DNA of 64,000 nucleotides from Haemophilus influenzae. GTDB taxonomy: Bacteria; Pseudomonadota; Gammaproteobacteria; Enterobacterales; Pasteurellaceae. The notes under the pieces were generated by a model. The model was not told the DNA's origin. It saw only the letters and a program-made list of their open reading frames with translations, and ran no database searches. The first letter of the stretch is position 1; every line of letters begins with the position of its first letter. The stretch covers positions 930,001 to 994,000 of the forward strand of contig NZ_LN831035.1 of the NCBI RefSeq assembly GCF_001457655.1, read 5' to 3'. Of the stretch, positions 21,376-30,289 are shown in pieces. A program made the position numbers and the translations under genes.

Positions 21376-21391
21376 TACTTTATTTTTAAAG

Positions 21392-21467
21392 TGGTGGGTC
21401 GTGAAGGATTCGAACCTTCGACCAACGGATTAAAAGTCCGCTGCTCTACCGACTGAGCTAACGACCC
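21392..21467 (-). tRNA. tRNA-Lys (TTT)
   Basis: 76 nt with encoded CCA and anticodon TTT. It is last of three tRNAs on the minus strand. Confidence 0.97.
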
Positions 21468-21517
21468 AATTAGATGATTTTAAAATAAATTTTCAAATCT
21501 TTTGATTGGTGTTTAAA

Positions 21518-21604
21518 TGGTGCCCGAAGCCAGACTTGAACTGGCACGCCTCGAAAGGCGAGGGATTTTAAATCCCTTGTGTCTACCGATTCCACCACTC
21601 GGGC
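21518..21604 (-). tRNA. tRNA-Leu (TAA)
   Basis: 87 nt with the long variable arm of a class II tRNA, anticodon TAA and encoded CCA. Confidence 0.96.
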
Positions 21605-21608
21605 AAAT

Positions 21609-21684
<76 letters not shown>

Positions 21685-21724
21685 ATTTATCACTAATCAG
21701 CACTGCTACGTGACAACGGGGCGT

Positions 21725-21752
21725 ATTTTACGGATTTATATATTGCTGTCAA
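21725..21752 (-). promoter_or_regulatory. Promoter of the tRNA-Gly-Leu-Lys operon
   Basis: On the minus strand TTGACA, a 16-bp spacer and TAAAAT are followed by a GC-rich discriminator (ACGCCCCG), the form expected of growth-rate-controlled stable RNA promoters. Confidence 0.8.
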
Positions 21753-21839
21753 ACGAAAAAAATAAAAAATATTTTATTTGATTAAAAATAACTCAAATAT
21801 AGATGGTTATCATAAAAAATAACTGTGTTTTATTTAAAT

Positions 21840-22397
21840 TTATAATTGAATATTATCTAGCAAGCTTCCTTTTGCTACTTGTAAATATTGGATCATTGAC
21901 CATATAGTTAAAATAGCGGCGATATAAAGTAAGATAATTGCTGCTATTTCCATATAGTTGTTATAACGCCATAATAATCCGCCTAGTGCTAACATTTGCG
22001 CTGTGGTTTTCCATTTTCCCCACCAAGAGACTGCGACTTTGCTACGTTCCCCAAGCTCTGCCATCCATTCACGTAATGCGGAGATGATAATTTCACGAGA
22101 AATCATAATAATGGCAGGAATGGTTATCCAAAATGTATGTTGATGTTCGACAATTAAAACTAGTGCAGCCACTACCATTACTTTATCAGCAACAGGATCA
22201 AGAAATGCACCAAAGCGCGTGGTCTGTTTCCATTTACGAGCTAGATAGCCATCTAGCCAGTCAGTGACACCTGCAATAAAAAAAATCAGTGTTGTGATGA
22301 AAGGAGATGATTCAATGGGTAAATAAAATGCAATCACGAAAAAAGGAATCAAAATGACTCGAAAGATCGTTAGGAAAATTGGGATATTGAATTTCAT
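21840..22397 (-). CDS. pgsA: CDP-diacylglycerol--glycerol-3-phosphate 3-phosphatidyltransferase
   Basis: A 185-residue inner membrane enzyme that makes phosphatidylglycerophosphate, the committed step to phosphatidylglycerol and cardiolipin. The CDP-alcohol phosphotransferase signature DG-x2-AR-x8-G-x3-D-x3-D is complete ([24 protein letters not shown], about residues 48-71). Four or more transmembrane segments are visible. E. coli PgsA is 182 residues. Confidence 0.96.
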   Translation of the reverse strand: MKFNIPIFLTIFRVILIPFFVIAFYLPIESSPFITTLIFFIAGVTDWLDGYLARKWKQTTRFGAFLDPVADKVMVVAALVLIVEHQHTFWITIPAIIMISREIIISALREWMAELGERSKVAVSWWGKWKTTAQMLALGGLLWRYNNYMEIAAIILLYIAAILTIWSMIQYLQVAKGSLLDNIQL

Positions 22398-22454
22398 AGA
22401 AATGAACCGCTCTTGGTGTTAGAGATATGCCTATTCTAAAGTATCTAAGAATAT

Positions 22455-22480
22455 AAAAAAAGCCACATTATGTGGCTTTC
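22455..22480 (-). terminator. Terminator of the peroxiredoxin gene
   Basis: AGCCACA / TGTGGCT stem, T-run on the minus strand. Confidence 0.8.
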
Positions 22481-22497
22481 TTGTAAATAATTACGGA

Positions 22498-23106
22498 TTA
22501 AAGTTTATCAGCGTTTTGTTTTAAGTATTTTGCAACACCTTCAGGGTTATCTTTCATCCCTTCTTTACCTTTTTCCCATTGAGCAGGGCAAACTTCACCG
22601 TGATCTTCATGGAATTGTAATGCATCAACCATACGTAACATTTCATCGATATTACGACCTAATGGAAGATCGTTTACTACTTGGTGACGAACAACGCCAT
22701 TTTTGTCGATTAAGAATGAAGCGCGTAATGCAACGCCTGCTTCTGGATGTTCAATACCGTATGCTTGAGCAATTTCGTGTTTTACGTCTGCCGCTAATGC
22801 ATATTTAACTTGACCGATACCACCATTTTCAGTTGGGGTGTTACGCCATGCATTGTGAGTGAATTGAGAGTCGATAGAAACACCAACTACTTCTACGCCA
22901 CGTTTTTTGAATTCTTCATAACGGTGGTCAAATGCGATTAACTCAGAAGGGCAAACAAAGGTAAAGTCTAATGGGTAGAAAAAGATTACTGCAGCTTTTC
23001 CAGCAATGTGTTTTTTAAAGTTGAAGTTATCAACGATTTCGCCATTGCTTAATACAGCAGATGAAGTAAAATCTGGTGCTTGACGGGTTACTAATACCAT
23101 AGTCAT
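22498..23106 (-). CDS. Typical 2-Cys peroxiredoxin (AhpC/TSA family)
   Basis: A 202-residue thiol peroxidase that reduces hydrogen peroxide and organic hydroperoxides. The peroxidatic cysteine is in YPLDFTFVCPSELIAF (about residue 52) and the resolving cysteine in HGEVCPAQW (about 173), so it is of the typical 2-Cys dimeric class. It has no signal peptide and is cytoplasmic. The start is MTMVLVTRQ, and either Met is possible. Codon use is highly optimised. No reductase gene (ahpF, trxB) is adjacent, so it probably relies on thioredoxin. I do not remember this gene at this place in strain Rd, but cannot check. Confidence 0.92.
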   Translation of the reverse strand: MTMVLVTRQAPDFTSSAVLSNGEIVDNFNFKKHIAGKAAVIFFYPLDFTFVCPSELIAFDHRYEEFKKRGVEVVGVSIDSQFTHNAWRNTPTENGGIGQVKYALAADVKHEIAQAYGIEHPEAGVALRASFLIDKNGVVRHQVVNDLPLGRNIDEMLRMVDALQFHEDHGEVCPAQWEKGKEGMKDNPEGVAKYLKQNADKL

Positions 23107-23236
23107 AATTCCTATATAAAGTTAAGTTAAAGTTTTGCCACACAAAATAGCGGTGCGATTCTATTTGAAACGCCGACATTTTATACTCGATTTTATCTAT
23201 TAAAGCAATTAATCTTATCTAAAATAAGGTGGAAAT

Positions 23237-24424
23237 ATGCAACAACACAATCTCTCAACAACATTTGTCCATGCAGGGCGTCAAAAACGTTTTTCACAAG
23301 GATCGGTAAACCCTGTTTTACAGCGAGCTTCTTCATTACTATTTGACAGTATTGAAGATAAAAAACACGCTACTCAACGTAGAGCAAAAGGCGAATTATT
23401 TTATGGCAGAAGAGGGACGCTAACACATTTTGCTTTACAAGATTTAATGTGCGAAATGGAGGGGGGGGCAGGTTGTTATCTTTATCCTTGTGGTACAGCA
23501 GCAGTAACTAATTCGATTCTTTCTTTTGTTAAAACTGGCGACCATGTGTTAATGAGTGGTGCAGCTTACGAGCCAACCCAATATTTCTGTAATATTGTGC
23601 TGAAAAAAATGCAGATCGATATAACTTATTACGATCCTCTTATTGGTGCGGATATTGCAACGCTTATTCAACCGAATACAAAAGTACTTTTCTTAGAAGC
23701 ACCGAGTTCTATTACAATGGAAATTCCCGATATTCCGACTATTGTGAAGGCTGCAAGAAAGGTGAACCCTAATATTGTGATTATGATTGATAATACTTGG
23801 TCGGCAGGTGTTCTATTTAAAGCGTTAGAGCATGATATTGATATTTCTATTCAGGCGGGTACGAAATATTTAGTGGGTCATTCAGATATTATGATTGGTA
23901 CTGCCGTTGCGAATGCGCGAACTTGGGATCAACTTAGAGAACATTCCTATTTAATGGGGCAAATGGTTGATGCAGATTCTGCTTATACGACTGCTCGTGG
24001 TATCCGTACATTGGGGGTACGATTAAAACAACATCAGGAAAGCAGTATTAAAGTGGCAAAATGGTTGAGTGAGCAACCAGAAGTAAAAACTGTGTACCAT
24101 CCAGCTTTACCAAGTTGCCCTGGTCATGAATTCTTTTTACGTGATTTTAGTGGAAGCAGTGGTTTATTTTCTTTTGAATTAACCCAGCGATTAACTTCAG
24201 AGCAAGTATCAAAATTTATGGATCATTTTCAACTGTTCGCTATGGCTTATTCATGGGGAGGATTTGAGTCTCTAATTCTTTGTAATCAACCAGAAGAAAT
24301 TGCACATATTCGTCCAAATATTAAACGTAATCTTACAGGTTCATTAATTCGTGTGCATATTGGTTTTGAAAATGTGGATGAACTAATTGCAGATTTGAAA
24401 GCTGGTTTTGAGCGAATTGCTTAA
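23237..24424 (+). CDS. metC: Cystathionine beta-lyase
   Basis: A 395-residue PLP enzyme of the Cys/Met metabolism family. It releases homocysteine from cystathionine in methionine synthesis. Features are the N-terminal [28 protein letters not shown] (cofactor phosphate contact and substrate Tyr), the aspartate in MIDNTWSAG, and the PLP lysine in [13 protein letters not shown] (about residue 210). The wording YLVGHSD and SWGGFESL is closer to MetC than to MetB. SD AAGGTGG is upstream. An eight-G run at about 23460-23468 within the codons for EGGA is a possible slippage tract. Confidence 0.93.
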   Translation: MQQHNLSTTFVHAGRQKRFSQGSVNPVLQRASSLLFDSIEDKKHATQRRAKGELFYGRRGTLTHFALQDLMCEMEGGAGCYLYPCGTAAVTNSILSFVKTGDHVLMSGAAYEPTQYFCNIVLKKMQIDITYYDPLIGADIATLIQPNTKVLFLEAPSSITMEIPDIPTIVKAARKVNPNIVIMIDNTWSAGVLFKALEHDIDISIQAGTKYLVGHSDIMIGTAVANARTWDQLREHSYLMGQMVDADSAYTTARGIRTLGVRLKQHQESSIKVAKWLSEQPEVKTVYHPALPSCPGHEFFLRDFSGSSGLFSFELTQRLTSEQVSKFMDHFQLFAMAYSWGGFESLILCNQPEEIAHIRPNIKRNLTGSLIRVHIGFENVDELIADLKAGFERIA

Positions 24425-24434
24425 AAGTGCGGAT

Positions 24435-24468
24435 AAAAAAATGCCTGTTTTACACAGGCATTTTTTAT
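24435..24468. terminator. Terminator of metC
   Basis: ATGCCTGT / ACAGGCAT stem with A-run before and T-run after, so it can work in both directions. Confidence 0.85.
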
Positions 24469-24472
24469 AGGA

Positions 24473-24662
24473 TTATTTTTGTTCTGAAACTAAACCAATT
24501 TGGGTACCGTCAGCAAAATGAATTGAAGTCCCAATAATATCGACTTGAATACTTTTTCCAAATTGTAATGCAGGAAGATTTGCTACATAGAACGGCTGAT
24601 TATTTTCTTTGTAAATAGTGAGCTATTGTGCTTCTGAAATTGTTTTATCGCTTAAATTTCAT
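24473..24662 (-). pseudogene. Degraded small reading frame, unrecognised
   Basis: On the minus strand a coding-like frame ends ...ALQFGKSIQVDIIGTS then IHFADGTQIGLVSEQK and TAA. It is interrupted by an in-frame TAG (plus-strand 24623-24625), and the only nearby ATG (24662) is one base out of frame. Before the TAG the frame reads NLSDKTISEAQ. Intact, it would encode about 60 residues. It shares the bidirectional terminator with metC and faces it convergently. I do not recognise the family. Confidence 0.5.
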
Positions 24663-24808
24663 TGTTTATTCCTATTGAAGTGGTTAAATAATAGTTCAGT
24701 GGCGTTAATTATAGATCATATAGTTTGGTATGATGGTCTTTTCTTTTGAAAGTTCATAGAAGTTGTTTTATCATATTTTTCGTTTTCCTTAATCAACAGA
24801 GAAATACA

Positions 24809-26170
24809 ATGAAACATATTCATATCTTAGGTATTTGTGGCACATTTATGGGCGGTGTGGCGATGATTGCTAAACAAATGGGCTATCACGTAACGGGTTC
24901 CGATACTAATGTTTACCCTCCAATGAACACTTTTTTAGAAGAGCAAGGTATCGAGATTATTCCAAATTATGATGTTGCACAATTACAACCTGCGCCTGAT
25001 ATGGTAATTGTTGGTAATGCGATGAAACGTGGTAATCCTTGCGTAGAATATGTGTTGGAAAATAATTTGAAATATACATCTGGCCCTCAATGGTTACATG
25101 ATCATTTATTGCGAGATCGTTGGGTATTGGCGATTTCAGGTACGCATGGAAAAACAACCACAACAGGTATGCTAACGTGGATCTTAGAACAAAATGGCTT
25201 AAAACCAGGTTTTTTAATCGGAGGAATTGCGGGTAATTTTGGCATTTCAGCTCGTTTAGGAGATAGCCCTTATTTTGTTATTGAAGCTGATGAATATGAT
25301 ACAGCTTTCTTTGATAAACGTTCGAAATTTGTCCATTACAATCCTCGTACACTTATCGTAAATAACATTAGTTTTGACCATGCAGATATTTTTGATGATC
25401 TCAAAGCGATCCAACGCCAATTTCATCATATGATTCGAACTATCCCAGCCAGTGGCTTGGTATTAAGTTCGGCGAGTGAACAAAGTGCAAAAGAAACTTT
25501 GGCATTGGGATGTTGGTCTCAACAGCAATTTTTAGGCAAAGATAACGAGTGGTTTGCTGAACGTATTACAAATGATGCTTCACATTTTGCTGTCTTCCAT
25601 CATGGAGAAAAAGTGGCAGAAGTAAAATGGAATGTAGTGGGACAACATAATATGCATAATGCGTTAATGGCGATCGCTGCGGCTCATCATACTGGCGTTG
25701 CTATTGAAGATGCGTGCAAAGCGTTGGGATCTTTTGTGAATGCTAAACGTCGTTTAGAAGTGAAAGGTGAAGTTAATGGCATTACGGTTTATGATGATTT
25801 TGCTCATCATCCAGAAGCTATTCTTGCTACGCTAACCGCTTTACGAGATAAAGTTGGTGGTGGTGTTCGTATTCTTGCAGTGCTTGAACCTCGTTCTAAC
25901 ACAATGAAAATGGGTGTTCACAAAGATGACATCGCGCCTGCACTTGGTCGAGCTGATGCCGTGTTTATGCTTCAACCTGAACAACTTTCTTGGGAAGTGG
26001 CAGATATTGCAAACCAATGTGTACAACCTGCTTATTGGAATGCAAATTTAGATCGATTAGTGGATATGATTGTTGCAGAGGCTCAACCTACGGATCATAT
26101 TTTAGTGATGTCTAACGGCAGTTTTGGTGGCATTCATCAAAAAATTCTTGATAAGCTAAAACTGAAATAA
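24809..26170 (+). CDS. mpl: UDP-N-acetylmuramate:L-alanyl-gamma-D-glutamyl-meso-diaminopimelate ligase
   Basis: A 453-residue Mur-ligase relative that reattaches recycled murein tripeptide to UDP-MurNAc. Features are the Rossmann N-terminus HIHILGICGTFMGG, the ATP P-loop SGTHGKTTTTGML (about residues 108-120), EADEYDTAFFDKR and the C-terminal YDDFAHHPEAI and LEPRSNTMKMG, which are characteristic of Mpl. I start at the ATG at 24809 because MKHIHILGICG aligns with the family start (E. coli 457 residues). The frame extends 21 codons upstream without homology. Confidence 0.95.
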   Translation: MKHIHILGICGTFMGGVAMIAKQMGYHVTGSDTNVYPPMNTFLEEQGIEIIPNYDVAQLQPAPDMVIVGNAMKRGNPCVEYVLENNLKYTSGPQWLHDHLLRDRWVLAISGTHGKTTTTGMLTWILEQNGLKPGFLIGGIAGNFGISARLGDSPYFVIEADEYDTAFFDKRSKFVHYNPRTLIVNNISFDHADIFDDLKAIQRQFHHMIRTIPASGLVLSSASEQSAKETLALGCWSQQQFLGKDNEWFAERITNDASHFAVFHHGEKVAEVKWNVVGQHNMHNALMAIAAAHHTGVAIEDACKALGSFVNAKRRLEVKGEVNGITVYDDFAHHPEAILATLTALRDKVGGGVRILAVLEPRSNTMKMGVHKDDIAPALGRADAVFMLQPEQLSWEVADIANQCVQPAYWNANLDRLVDMIVAEAQPTDHILVMSNGSFGGIHQKILDKLKLK

Positions 26171-26172
26171 TA

Positions 26173-26222
26173 AAAGTGCGGTTAATTTAGAACCTGTTTC
26201 TAAATTGACTGTACTTTTTATT
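26173..26222 (+). terminator. Imperfect USS-type terminator of mpl
   Basis: AAAAGTGCGGTTAATTTAGAA can pair imperfectly with TTCTAAATTGACTGTACTTTT. The right arm is a mutated USS. Confidence 0.6.
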
Positions 26223-26282
26223 TCTGACTTTTAGGCTATATTTATTTTTAATTTGTAATTCATAAAAAGGAACATTTATACA

Positions 26283-26789
26283 ATGGCTGATCCACATATT
26301 AAATCACCGATGGATTTTTTAGATTATCTGACTGTTATTATTTACCGAACTGGTTTTGTGATAGCGGCGTTGGCTGTTCTTACAGTGAGTTGGTATCCAG
26401 ATTTATCACTCACATTTATATTAATTGCGGCAACCTGTTGTGCCTCTTCGTTACACATTTACTTAAAATCTTTTCGATTGCTTTTTCAATTTGCTACTTG
26501 GATAGGATTACTTTTTTATATTAATCATTATCCTGCGTTGGCTCTTGGCGGTGCGTTACTTACTTTAGGTGGCTTGTGTTTTAAAGAATATTTTTGTTTC
26601 CGCGTGCCTTTGCTAAATTTACAGCCGATATTTGTGGCTTGCTTGTGGTTTTCGTGGGTGTTAAATAATCTTATTGCACTACGCATTTTTTCTATTATTT
26701 CTGGCGTATTACTTTTAGTTTTAGCGATACAAAAATGGCGAATGCCTTTGCATTTTGATATTGGAGATAAAACTAAATATCAAATTTAG
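26283..26789 (+). CDS. Small integral membrane protein (DUF2301-like)
   Basis: A 168-residue protein with about five to six hydrophobic segments from residue 13 to 152 and a short cytoplasmic tail (HFDIGDKTKYQI). The central GGLCFKEYFCFRVPLLNLQPIF resembles the conserved stretch of the DUF2301 membrane family, from memory. Function is unknown. It starts 112 bp after mpl with AAAAGGAA upstream, and converges on znuA across a USS hairpin. No catalytic motif is visible. Confidence 0.75.
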   Translation: MADPHIKSPMDFLDYLTVIIYRTGFVIAALAVLTVSWYPDLSLTFILIAATCCASSLHIYLKSFRLLFQFATWIGLLFYINHYPALALGGALLTLGGLCFKEYFCFRVPLLNLQPIFVACLWFSWVLNNLIALRIFSIISGVLLLVLAIQKWRMPLHFDIGDKTKYQI

Positions 26790-26798
26790 CAAAGAAAA

Positions 26799-26830
26799 TG
26801 ACCGCACTTTTATGTGCGGTCATTGTTTTT
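26799..26830. terminator. USS-pair terminator between convergent genes
   Basis: TGACCGCAC / GTGCGGTCA perfect nine-bp stem with T-runs nearby. It sits between the membrane protein gene and znuA. Confidence 0.75.
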
Positions 26831-26838
26831 AGAAAGAT

Positions 26839-27840
26839 TTATTTAGCTAAACATTCCATGTAGCTATCTGCAGTAGATTGCAAGAATGTTGCATAAGAAT
26901 TTTTACCTAAAGTAACTTTATCGCCAATTGGGTCGAGTTGTCCTACATTGACTTTAGTATTTTTCGCTAAAGACTCAATCACTTTTGGCGTAAATTGAGG
27001 CTCTGCGAATAAGCAATTTACTTTATGTTCATCAATTTCTTCTTTAATGTGCGCTAAAGTTTTTGCACCCGGTGCCACTAATGGATTGATGGTAAAGTAA
27101 CCCGTTTGTTTTAAACCATAAGCATCGTTGAAATAACCATAAGCATCGTGGAAAACGTAGAAACCTTTATCTTTAACATTTGCAAGTTGTGCCGTAATTT
27201 TTTCACTTTGTTCTGCCAAAGTGCGGTTAAAATCTGAAAGATTTTGTGCAATTAACGCTTTTTTATCTGGGAATTGTGCAGTTAATTTATCCGCTACTTT
27301 TTGTGCAACAATTTTGCTGATAGCTGGAGAATACCAAACGTGCCAGTTTGTTGTTAAACCCTCGTGATGATCGTGATCATGATGTTCGTGATCGTGTTTA
27401 TGCTCGTGTTTATGATCATGGTCGTGGTCGTGTTTATGATCATGTTTGTGTTCGTGCTTATGGTCATGATCGCCATCTTCATGGAAATGCTCGTGGTGAG
27501 CTTTACTTAATAAAGGTTTTACATCCGCAAGATCGGCAATGGTAATCACTTTTTTACGTTCAATTTGGCTAATTGGTTTGTCTAAGAATGAATCAATGTC
27601 TTCACCAATCCATACAACTAAATCTGCAGATTTTACTTTTTGAATATCAGATAATTTCAAATTGTAATCATGCGGAGAGGCGCCTGCAGGAACAAGGACT
27701 TGTGTACCAGTTACGCCATCTGCAATAGATGAAACAATAAAGCCTAAAGGTTTTACTGATGCTAATACATCGGCATTCGCCATCATTGGCGCACTTAAAA
27801 GTGCGGCAGAAACGGCACTAATTTTTAAAAGTTTTTTCAT
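26839..27840 (-). CDS. znuA: Zinc ABC transporter periplasmic binding protein ZnuA
   Basis: A 333-residue cluster A-I metal-binding receptor. The signal peptide MKKLLKISAVSAALLSAPMMANA is followed by ADVLASVKPLGFIVSSIADG. Zinc ligands are in GASPHDYNLKLSD (His), the histidine of NWHVWYSP and FHDAYGYF. Between them lies a very His-rich loop (about residues 116-163), built of repeating HDH/HEHKHD units, that acts as a low-affinity zinc trap in this family. H. influenzae ZnuA (formerly Pzp1) is known for this loop. znuBC are not adjacent here, so the transporter is split over the chromosome. Zur control is likely but I saw no clear box. Confidence 0.96.
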   Translation of the reverse strand: MKKLLKISAVSAALLSAPMMANADVLASVKPLGFIVSSIADGVTGTQVLVPAGASPHDYNLKLSDIQKVKSADLVVWIGEDIDSFLDKPISQIERKKVITIADLADVKPLLSKAHHEHFHEDGDHDHKHEHKHDHKHDHDHDHKHEHKHDHEHHDHDHHEGLTTNWHVWYSPAISKIVAQKVADKLTAQFPDKKALIAQNLSDFNRTLAEQSEKITAQLANVKDKGFYVFHDAYGYFNDAYGLKQTGYFTINPLVAPGAKTLAHIKEEIDEHKVNCLFAEPQFTPKVIESLAKNTKVNVGQLDPIGDKVTLGKNSYATFLQSTADSYMECLAK

Positions 27841-27974
27841 ATTTATGTTTCCTTACTTGTTGGTAGTAATTCTCAAAGGGAAAAAAGAGTACGCCTTTTT
27901 ATATAAATTGCAACGATTTTATAGTAAAAAGAGGGAAAATTTTTCATTTTCAAAGTCAATAGGTTTCATTCAAT

Positions 27975-28007
27975 AAAAAATGCACATTTATGGTCAATGT
28001 GCATTTT
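27975..28007 (-). terminator. Terminator of tcdA
   Basis: AAAATGCACAT / ATGTGCATTTT stem with a T-run on the minus strand, 11 bp beyond the tcdA stop. Confidence 0.8.
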
Positions 28008-28017
28008 CAAGAGGTGA

Positions 28018-28788
28018 TTAAGATTTTTTCTTTAGTAATTTATCTATTACACGAGAAACGGCAAAAAAACCAAAGGTTGCCGTAATCATCGTGGCTGCAC
28101 CAAATCCGTTTGCGCAATTCATTGTGGCAGAAGTAGAACAGCCTTCAGTCATTTGTGGGAATATTAAAGGTTGTGTTGAAAATACCGCATCGATACTAAA
28201 TTTGCGCTTTGGATTTTGGCTAAAATTGTAATCCTTGCGTAAAACTGACCGCACTTTGGCGAGCAGCGGATCCTGAATAGTTTTACTGAGATCGGCAATT
28301 TGAATTTGGGTTGGATCAGTTTGACCGCCAGCACCGCCAATAGTAATCACATTAATTTTGTTACGTTTACAATAAGCAATCAGCGACGCTTTAGTTTTCA
28401 CATTGTCAATGGCATCAATGACGTAGTCATAGCCTCGGTTGAGATAATCCGATTGATTCTCTGGCGAGATAAAATCATCAATAATATTGACGGTACATTC
28501 TGGGTTAATTAATTTTACTCGCTCTGACATGACTTCAGTTTTTAATTTGCCGATTGTGCCGCTCATCGCAGGAAGTTGGCGATTGATATTTGTGACGCAA
28601 ATATCATCCATATCAATTAATGTGAGTTCGCAAATACCTGAACGTGCTAAGGCCTCCACGACCCAAGAACCCACGCCACCAATGCCTATTACGCAAATAT
28701 GCGCTTGGCGTAAGCGCGCTAAGCCATCAGGCGTATAAAGTCGCCCAATGCCACCAAAGCGTTGTTCGTAATTATCTATTCTAGCCAT
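28018..28788 (-). CDS. tcdA: tRNA threonylcarbamoyladenosine dehydratase TcdA (CsdL)
   Basis: A 256-residue E1-like ATP-dependent enzyme that cyclises t6A to ct6A at tRNA position 37. Features are the N-terminal RFGGIGRLYTPDGLARLRQAHICVIGIGGVGSWVVEALARSG with the nucleotide-binding GxGGxG, the LIDMDDICVTNINRQ segment and the conserved YVIDAIDNVKTKASLIAYC. I choose the ATG at 28788 (MARIDNYEQRF), which overlaps the mltA stop as TAATG. The frame also runs five codons further back. It is second in the leftward mltA-tcdA pair, as in E. coli where mltA and csdL are close. Confidence 0.93.
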   Translation of the reverse strand: MARIDNYEQRFGGIGRLYTPDGLARLRQAHICVIGIGGVGSWVVEALARSGICELTLIDMDDICVTNINRQLPAMSGTIGKLKTEVMSERVKLINPECTVNIIDDFISPENQSDYLNRGYDYVIDAIDNVKTKASLIAYCKRNKINVITIGGAGGQTDPTQIQIADLSKTIQDPLLAKVRSVLRKDYNFSQNPKRKFSIDAVFSTQPLIFPQMTEGCSTSATMNCANGFGAATMITATFGFFAVSRVIDKLLKKKS

Positions 28789-29897
28789 TACCGTAATACC
28801 CATACTCTACCGTAGTGTTTTGAAAGCCCTGCAATATGTCCTGCTCTAGCACCGATACCACGATATAAGTCAAAGTGATGACCTTTCACTGCACCGCCTA
28901 CATCAAGTGCAACCATTAAGTGTAATTTGTGTGTGCCAATCCAGTTTCCGTTATTATCAATGTCGGGTACTTCGACTAAAAGCACAGAACCAGACGGGAT
29001 AATATTGCGATCTGATGCCACTGAAGCCATTGCTACAAGAGGAACGCCCGCAGAGCCTTTCACTTTGCCACTTGGATCATTTTTAAAGAATACATAAGCT
29101 TCATTGCGTTCTAACAAGCTTTGTACACGAGAGGGATTACGATTACCCCATTCTCGAATTGCTTGAATAGACATTTTTTCTTTTGGAATTTCGCCATCTT
29201 CTACTAATAAACGCCCGATAGCCGTGTAAGGGTAACCATTTTGTCCTGCGTAAGCAAAATAGTTAAGATTACCATCGCCAAAATCTACATAGCCACTGCC
29301 TTGTACACCAAGTAAAAAGTTTTCTAACATTGAATCGCTATATGCTAACTCTAATCTTTTTCCCGTTAATGCGCCCGCATAAATTTGTGCTCGACTTAGA
29401 CGTTTTTTTACAGGCATACGATAAATTGGATTTTTAAATTGACCTTGTGGGGTATGACGAGCATAAAGTATAGGCGAATAATAGCCTGTCATCAGTACAT
29501 TTTGATACCCATCAAATCCACGCATAATTTGCGGATGGATATTAAATTGAGTGAGTTCATTAATATTTGCCCCAGAAAGAACCCAATTTGTAATCTTTTC
29601 ATAATTGTCGTAAAAATTGGTGGAAAGTTTACTCGAATAATTTTTTATATTGGAAAGCTGTGTTAAAAAATCGCCTTGATTTATTACCGCACTTTGGTTT
29701 TCTATGTTGGATACAGGCACAAGCGCTGCTTGCTGATAAGTTCGATTGGTATATTTTGCACCGAATTGTTGAGGATCACTACCATTTAAGGTGGTGGGAA
29801 TCTGAATGTTTTTTATGTTAGAGGTACAAGACACCAAAAGTGCGGTAATAATTGAGATAGAAAAAGTTTTGAACCAAAATGGTTTACACACCGACAT
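28788..29897 (-). CDS. mltA: Membrane-bound lytic murein transglycosylase A
   Basis: A 369-residue outer membrane lipoprotein that cleaves peptidoglycan strands, forming 1,6-anhydro ends. The signal peptide ends in the lipobox LLVSC (Cys about residue 24 from the start MSVCKPFWF at 29897). The catalytic aspartate lies in the C-terminal 3D-type motif ALDVGGAVKGHHFDLYRG, and the active-site region has GYVDFGDGNLNYFAYAGQNG. The frame extends 15 codons upstream, but the 29897 start gives the best signal peptide and E. coli-like length (365). Confidence 0.93.
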   Translation of the reverse strand: MSVCKPFWFKTFSISIITALLVSCTSNIKNIQIPTTLNGSDPQQFGAKYTNRTYQQAALVPVSNIENQSAVINQGDFLTQLSNIKNYSSKLSTNFYDNYEKITNWVLSGANINELTQFNIHPQIMRGFDGYQNVLMTGYYSPILYARHTPQGQFKNPIYRMPVKKRLSRAQIYAGALTGKRLELAYSDSMLENFLLGVQGSGYVDFGDGNLNYFAYAGQNGYPYTAIGRLLVEDGEIPKEKMSIQAIREWGNRNPSRVQSLLERNEAYVFFKNDPSGKVKGSAGVPLVAMASVASDRNIIPSGSVLLVEVPDIDNNGNWIGTHKLHLMVALDVGGAVKGHHFDLYRGIGARAGHIAGLSKHYGRVWVLR

Positions 29898-30042
29898 TTT
29901 CAATCCTAAAGTAAGCAGAAATAAGGTCGCATACGCTATCAAAATTTACAGAAAACAACCAGTGTTATTTAGTGAAATTGCTTAATAAAACTACACATTG
30001 AACATTTTATTAACAAACAATTGATAAAGTTTTGTTTAATTC

Positions 30043-30070
30043 TTGCAATTAAATTTTAAGCGAGTATAGT
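30043..30070 (+). promoter_or_regulatory. tRNA-fMet promoter
   Basis: TTGCAA, a 16-bp spacer and TATAGT, then ACGCCTC before the tRNA. Confidence 0.7.
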
Positions 30071-30083
30071 ACGCCTCATCAGA

Positions 30084-30160
30084 CGCGGGGTGGAGCAGCT
30101 TGGTAGCTCGTCGGGCTCATAACCCGAAGGCCGTCGGTTCAAATCCGGCCCCCGCAACCA
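30084..30160 (+). tRNA. Initiator tRNA-Met (CAT)
   Basis: 77 nt. The unpaired C1-A72 at the acceptor end and three G-C pairs in the anticodon stem (GGGCTCATAACCC) identify the initiator form. Confidence 0.97.
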
Positions 30161-30170
30161 GCAAATTTTG

Positions 30171-30206
30171 AAGCCCTGATTTAGAAAATCAGGGCTTTTC
30201 TTTTTA
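30171..30206 (+). terminator. Terminator of tRNA-fMet
   Basis: AAGCCCTGATTT / AAATCAGGGCTT perfect 12-bp stem with TTTTCTTTTT tail. Confidence 0.9.
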
Positions 30207-30289
30207 CAGTTTAACTCGCTATGATGATCTCAATTAGATCATCTTTTTCTATGCTATAATCCCTCAAAATTTTCAAAATCGGTACCTAA

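Noticed and set aside
27360..27500. Repetitive ATG/GTG-rich tract resembling a tandem repeat array
   Set aside because: It encodes the histidine-rich metal loop of ZnuA, so the near-repetition of His/Asp/Glu/Lys codons explains it.
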